In this document: piece after piece, positions 6,150 to 7,473 of the stretch | Layout: each line of letters opens with the position of its first letter | How positions within the stretch are numbered: position 1 is the first letter of the stretch | NCBI GenBank assembly: GCA_030587505.1 | Contig: JAUQYY010000021.1 | Coordinates: forward strand, 1 to 7,473 | DNA from: Candidatus Sigynarchaeota archaeon | GTDB lineage: Archaea > Asgardarchaeota > Jordarchaeia > Jordarchaeales > Jordarchaeaceae | Reading direction: 5' to 3' | Length of the DNA stretch: 7,473 bases | Position numbers and translations under genes: made by a program | Notes under the pieces: model-generated | Databases searched by the model: none | What the model saw: the letters and a program-made list of their open reading frames with translations, nothing else | Told to the model about the DNA's origin: nothing

Positions 6150-6278
6150 GGTTCTCAGCTGGATGCACACACCATTTGGAGGCTTCTGCACAGAGCCCTA
6201 AGCACAGGACGCCAACCCCCGTGAACGGAGAAGGAGTCCTCCATCGAGGTTTGTGTGCATGGTAGAAACCGGAGAACC
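6150..6278. ncRNA. Stem-rich block: candidate structured RNA, strand undecided
   Basis: Nested perfect inverted repeats. Outer stem GGTTCTC (6150-6156) with GAGAACC (6272-6278). Second stem ATGCACACA (6163-6171) with TGTGTGCAT (6252-6260), extendable by CC/GG after a 2-nt bulge. Inner stem AGGACGCC (6206-6213) with GGAGTCCT (6233-6240), seven of eight paired, capped by CCG-TGAA-CGG. A side hairpin GGCT/AGCC lies at 6181-6197. Just outside are the 12-bp palindrome AGAACCGGTTCT (6144-6155) and GGGTTAAACCC (6131-6141). The block is GC-richer than its surroundings. A minus-strand unit would use TATA 6325-6332 and T7 6103-6109; a + strand unit would use AAATTTAAC near 6041 and the T-rich tract 6340-6353. 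The competing pairing TGGAGG (6177-6182) with CCTCCA (6238-6243) is possible. A minus-strand frame through it (6339-6073) has no ribosome binding site. No known RNA family was recognised. Confidence 0.45.
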
Positions 6279-6324
6279 CCCCAATAAACCTTAAGTTGTC
6301 AATACCATCCGCGTAGTACAAAAG

Positions 6325-6332
6325 TTTTATAA
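6325..6332 (-). promoter_or_regulatory. TATA box on the minus strand (TTATAAAA)
   Basis: Minus-strand TTATAAAA is a close match to the archaeal TATA consensus. A start 25 nt away would be near 6303, just before the structured block. It could alternatively be chance in AT-rich DNA, or belong to a short minus-strand frame that lacks a ribosome binding site. Confidence 0.4.
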
Positions 6333-6339
6333 CATTCAA

Positions 6340-6353
6340 TTTTTATTTTTTTT
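6340..6353 (+). terminator. T5-A-T8 tract (+ strand terminator candidate)
   Basis: TTTTTATTTTTTTT is the strongest + strand T-tract in the window. It would end any rightward transcript from the structured block before the KaiC-like gene, separating the two units. Confidence 0.5.
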
Positions 6354-6379
6354 ATTAAAACATTCGTCCCATGAATGTT
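6350..6379 (+). promoter_or_regulatory. Promoter and operator-like palindrome of the KaiC-like gene
   Basis: TTTATTAAAA (6351-6360) is TATA-like; a start site would fall near 6380. The perfect inverted repeat AACATTC-N7-GAATGTT (6359-6379) sits between them, where a bound regulator would block initiation. A further AACATTC occurs at 6331-6337 and a GAATGTT at 5656-5662. Regulator unknown. Confidence 0.35.
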
Positions 6380-6392
6380 CGACTCGAGAGGT

Positions 6393-6417
6393 GCGCATTC
6401 GTAAGACGCGAATCCGC
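6393..6417 (+). promoter_or_regulatory. Leader hairpin 1 of the KaiC-like gene
   Basis: GCG-C-ATTCG (6393-6401) pairs with CGAAT-C-CGC (6409-6417), 8 pairs with a single C-C mismatch, and AGG/CCT (6389-6391, 6420-6422) can extend it. It lies inside the predicted 5' leader. Confidence 0.35.
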
Positions 6418-6439
6418 CTCCTAGTGCTTGTCGCTTCTC

Positions 6440-6462
6440 AACCTTTTCCTGTGAAGGGGGTT
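6440..6462 (+). promoter_or_regulatory. Hairpin covering the ribosome binding site of the KaiC-like gene
   Basis: AACCTTTTC (6440-6448) can pair with GAAGGGGGTT (6453-6462) across a CUGU loop: nine pairs, two of them G-U, with one bulged G. The G-rich run 6456-6460 is the only ribosome binding site 4 nt before ATG 6465, so folding would hide it. The G-U pairs form only on the + strand, consistent with an mRNA structure. A heat- or ligand-dependent switch is possible but unproven. Confidence 0.4.
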
Positions 6463-6464
6463 GC

Positions 6465-7235
6465 ATGGTTTCCGAAAGGTTTCCCACAGGGTTGAAAGAC
6501 TTCGACAGTTGGACTGGGGGTGGTTTTCCGTCTGGAAACTACCTTGTTCTTGGCCCTCCCAAGGTTGGGAAGACCGTTTTTGTGAACCAAGTGGCTTACC
6601 TTTCAGCCTCTGCGAACAGGTCGGTTGTGTACGTCACGCTGGACGCTTCACCCGCCAGCATCCGGGCGCGTATGTTGGAGTTCGGGTGGGATGTGGAAGC
6701 CCTCGAGAAGAAGAACACCTTCCAGTTCGTGGACTGTTTCACCCTCTGGTACGCCAGACACCCTATCAATCATGATGACGAGTTCTCCGTGGAGAGCCTA
6801 ACGAACATCTCCAAGCTGCTGTCGGTCATAGTCTCCGCACACGATAAGGTCGGCCACAGGGGAATAACCATTTTCTCCTCCCTCTCAACACTGCTCGAGC
6901 ACGCTGGTTTCCAGAGGGCGTACTCCCTAATGACCGGGCTCAAAGCCATAACCGAGGAGGAAAAAAACCTCGGATTCACAGTGCTAACAAGCGGCATGCA
7001 CTCCGAGAAAGAAATAAACGCCTTCAAACACATCGTCGACGGAATAATAGAAATGCAGCACAAAGCGGAGAACGGCTTCACACGAAGAGTCAGAATCCTA
7101 GGACTAGGAGCACGCCTCGAGTACCTCGACTGGAAAACCTTCACCATCACAAAAAACGGAATCAACCTACACACAGACAAGCAGAACACAAAACACCCCC
7201 CACCAAAAAAGGAAAACCGCGTTAAACCGCGTTGA
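6465..7235 (+). CDS. KaiC-like RecA-superfamily ATPase, single domain, atypical active site
   Basis: A 256-residue protein with one KaiC/RadA-type domain. The opening FPTGLKDFDSWTGGGFPSGN (6-25) and Walker A GPPKVGKT (30-37) are standard. After the Walker A helix comes VVYVTLDASPASIRARMLEFGWD, where KaiC-like proteins usually have T-L-E-E; here TLDA (58-61) lacks the catalytic glutamate pair. The Walker B strand reads GITIFSSLSTLL (133-144), with serine where the metal-binding aspartate of hhhhDS is expected. The C-terminal part keeps TVLTSGMHSEKEINAFKHIVDGIIEM and ends in a basic Pro/Lys-rich tail (PPPKKENRVKPR). It may bind ATP with weak or no hydrolysis. Archaeal KaiC-like ATPases act in signalling or regulation, but no partner is visible beside it, so no specific role is claimed. 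ATG 6465 is chosen from GGGGG at 6456-6460. The gene ends in a tandem AACCGCGTT repeat. Confidence 0.82.
   Translation: MVSERFPTGLKDFDSWTGGGFPSGNYLVLGPPKVGKTVFVNQVAYLSASANRSVVYVTLDASPASIRARMLEFGWDVEALEKKNTFQFVDCFTLWYARHPINHDDEFSVESLTNISKLLSVIVSAHDKVGHRGITIFSSLSTLLEHAGFQRAYSLMTGLKAITEEEKNLGFTVLTSGMHSEKEINAFKHIVDGIIEMQHKAENGFTRRVRILGLGARLEYLDWKTFTITKNGINLHTDKQNTKHPPPKKENRVKPR
7215..7233 (+). repeat. Tandem AACCGCGTT at the end of the KaiC-like gene
   Basis: AACCGCGTT occurs twice in a row, spaced by one A, and encodes the last residues before the stop. A related AACCGC/GCGGTT palindrome stands just after the glycosyltransferase stop (5495-5507). Too short to interpret. Confidence 0.4.
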
Positions 7236-7282
7236 GCACCCATACACACCCTAACCGTCCTCTGTTTCGCGCAGGAAAGTAC

Positions 7283-7290
7283 TTATAAAA
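7283..7290 (+). promoter_or_regulatory. TATA box with purine-rich BRE-like flank
   Basis: TTATAAAA preceded by GGAAAGTAC (BRE-like) is the best archaeal promoter in the window. Predicted start is near 7310-7315. It would drive the small ORF at 7359 and whatever lies beyond the window. Confidence 0.6.
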
Positions 7291-7358
7291 CAGACCCCCC
7301 ATTCAACAATCCAAAAACCAAACAACCGATTGAATCCCCGAAAAGAGAGGTGTTTCTC

Positions 7359-7424
7359 GTGGTGATTAATGTACCCACCCAACCCAGGTGGAGATCCATG
7401 CCTAAAACCATTAAACACGCCTAA
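7359..7424 (+). CDS. Possible 21-codon small ORF or leader peptide
   Basis: GTG 7359 follows GAGGTG (7347-7352) by 6 nt, a near-perfect ribosome binding site, about 45-50 nt after the predicted transcript start of the 7283-7290 promoter. The peptide begins MVINVPTQPRW and stops at TAA 7422-7424. It has no recognisable family features and no hydrophobic segment. An internal in-frame ATG (7398) has its own GGTGGAG (7387-7393). It may be a leader peptide, a real small protein, or the start of a frameshifted gene; the last 49 bases of the window are C-rich and show nothing further. Confidence 0.3.
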   Translation: MVINVPTQPRWRSMPKTIKHA

Positions 7425-7473
7425 CAACTAAAAATAGCCTCTCGGGCGGCCAGCCCACACCCACCCCACGCTC

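Noticed and set aside
6073..6339. 88-codon minus-strand ORF through the structured block
   Set aside because: No ribosome binding site (A/T only upstream), its start overlaps the TATA box, no recognised family, and inverted repeats explain the region better.
1..7473. CRISPR array, insertion sequence or transposase
   Set aside because: No regularly spaced direct repeats and no transposase-like translation in any frame; short repeats seen are isolated pairs.

Overview
The window looks like a piece of an archaeal chromosome, probably a mesophile or moderate thermophile. The clues are AGG/AGA and ATA codon preference, TATA-like boxes about 25-30 bp before likely transcript starts, oligo-T tracts after genes, GGAGG/GAGGTG ribosome binding sites, GTG starts and a stand-alone KaiC-like RecA-fold ATPase. 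The lineage cannot be named from this sequence. Archaea that carry Hsp70 systems are thought to have obtained them from bacteria, which fits the bacterial-type chaperone genes here.

Left third (1-3405): the complete Hsp70 machine on the + strand. It comprises the 3' end of grpE (nucleotide exchange factor), dnaK (Hsp70) 3 nt later, and after a 97-nt gap dnaJ (Hsp40, J domain plus four zinc-binding CxxCxGxG repeats). The dnaK-dnaJ gap holds a T7 tract and a TATA-like box, so dnaJ probably has its own promoter as well as any readthrough. DnaJ delivers substrate and stimulates DnaK's ATPase; GrpE resets it by ADP release.

Middle (3406-4607): a broken minus-strand glycyl-radical-enzyme activase (PflA-like radical SAM). 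Its C-terminal half is readable, but its radical SAM cysteine motif has decayed, at least two reading-frame breaks are visible and the ferredoxin-like section is shrunken. To its right lie a bidirectional-looking TATA box and a structured stretch, element E1 (4333-4478). A further 8-bp hairpin follows, then a family 2 glycosyltransferase (4608-5489).

Right (5490-6464): about 975 bases without a convincing gene, but not empty. It holds a hairpin just after the glycosyltransferase; a second structured element, E2 (5717-5812), that shares ordered sequence blocks with E1; and a third, unrelated stem-rich block (about 6150-6278) bounded by TATA-like boxes and T-tracts. Next comes a KaiC-like ATPase (6465-7235) with an intact Walker A but no recognisable Walker B aspartate or catalytic glutamates, and a hairpin over its ribosome binding site. 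The window ends with a good TATA box and a possible 21-codon ORF.

The most unusual content is the set of stem-forming intergenic blocks (E1, E2 and the 6150-6278 block). No known RNA family was recognised in them; they are candidates only, since no covariation or transcript data can be seen here.
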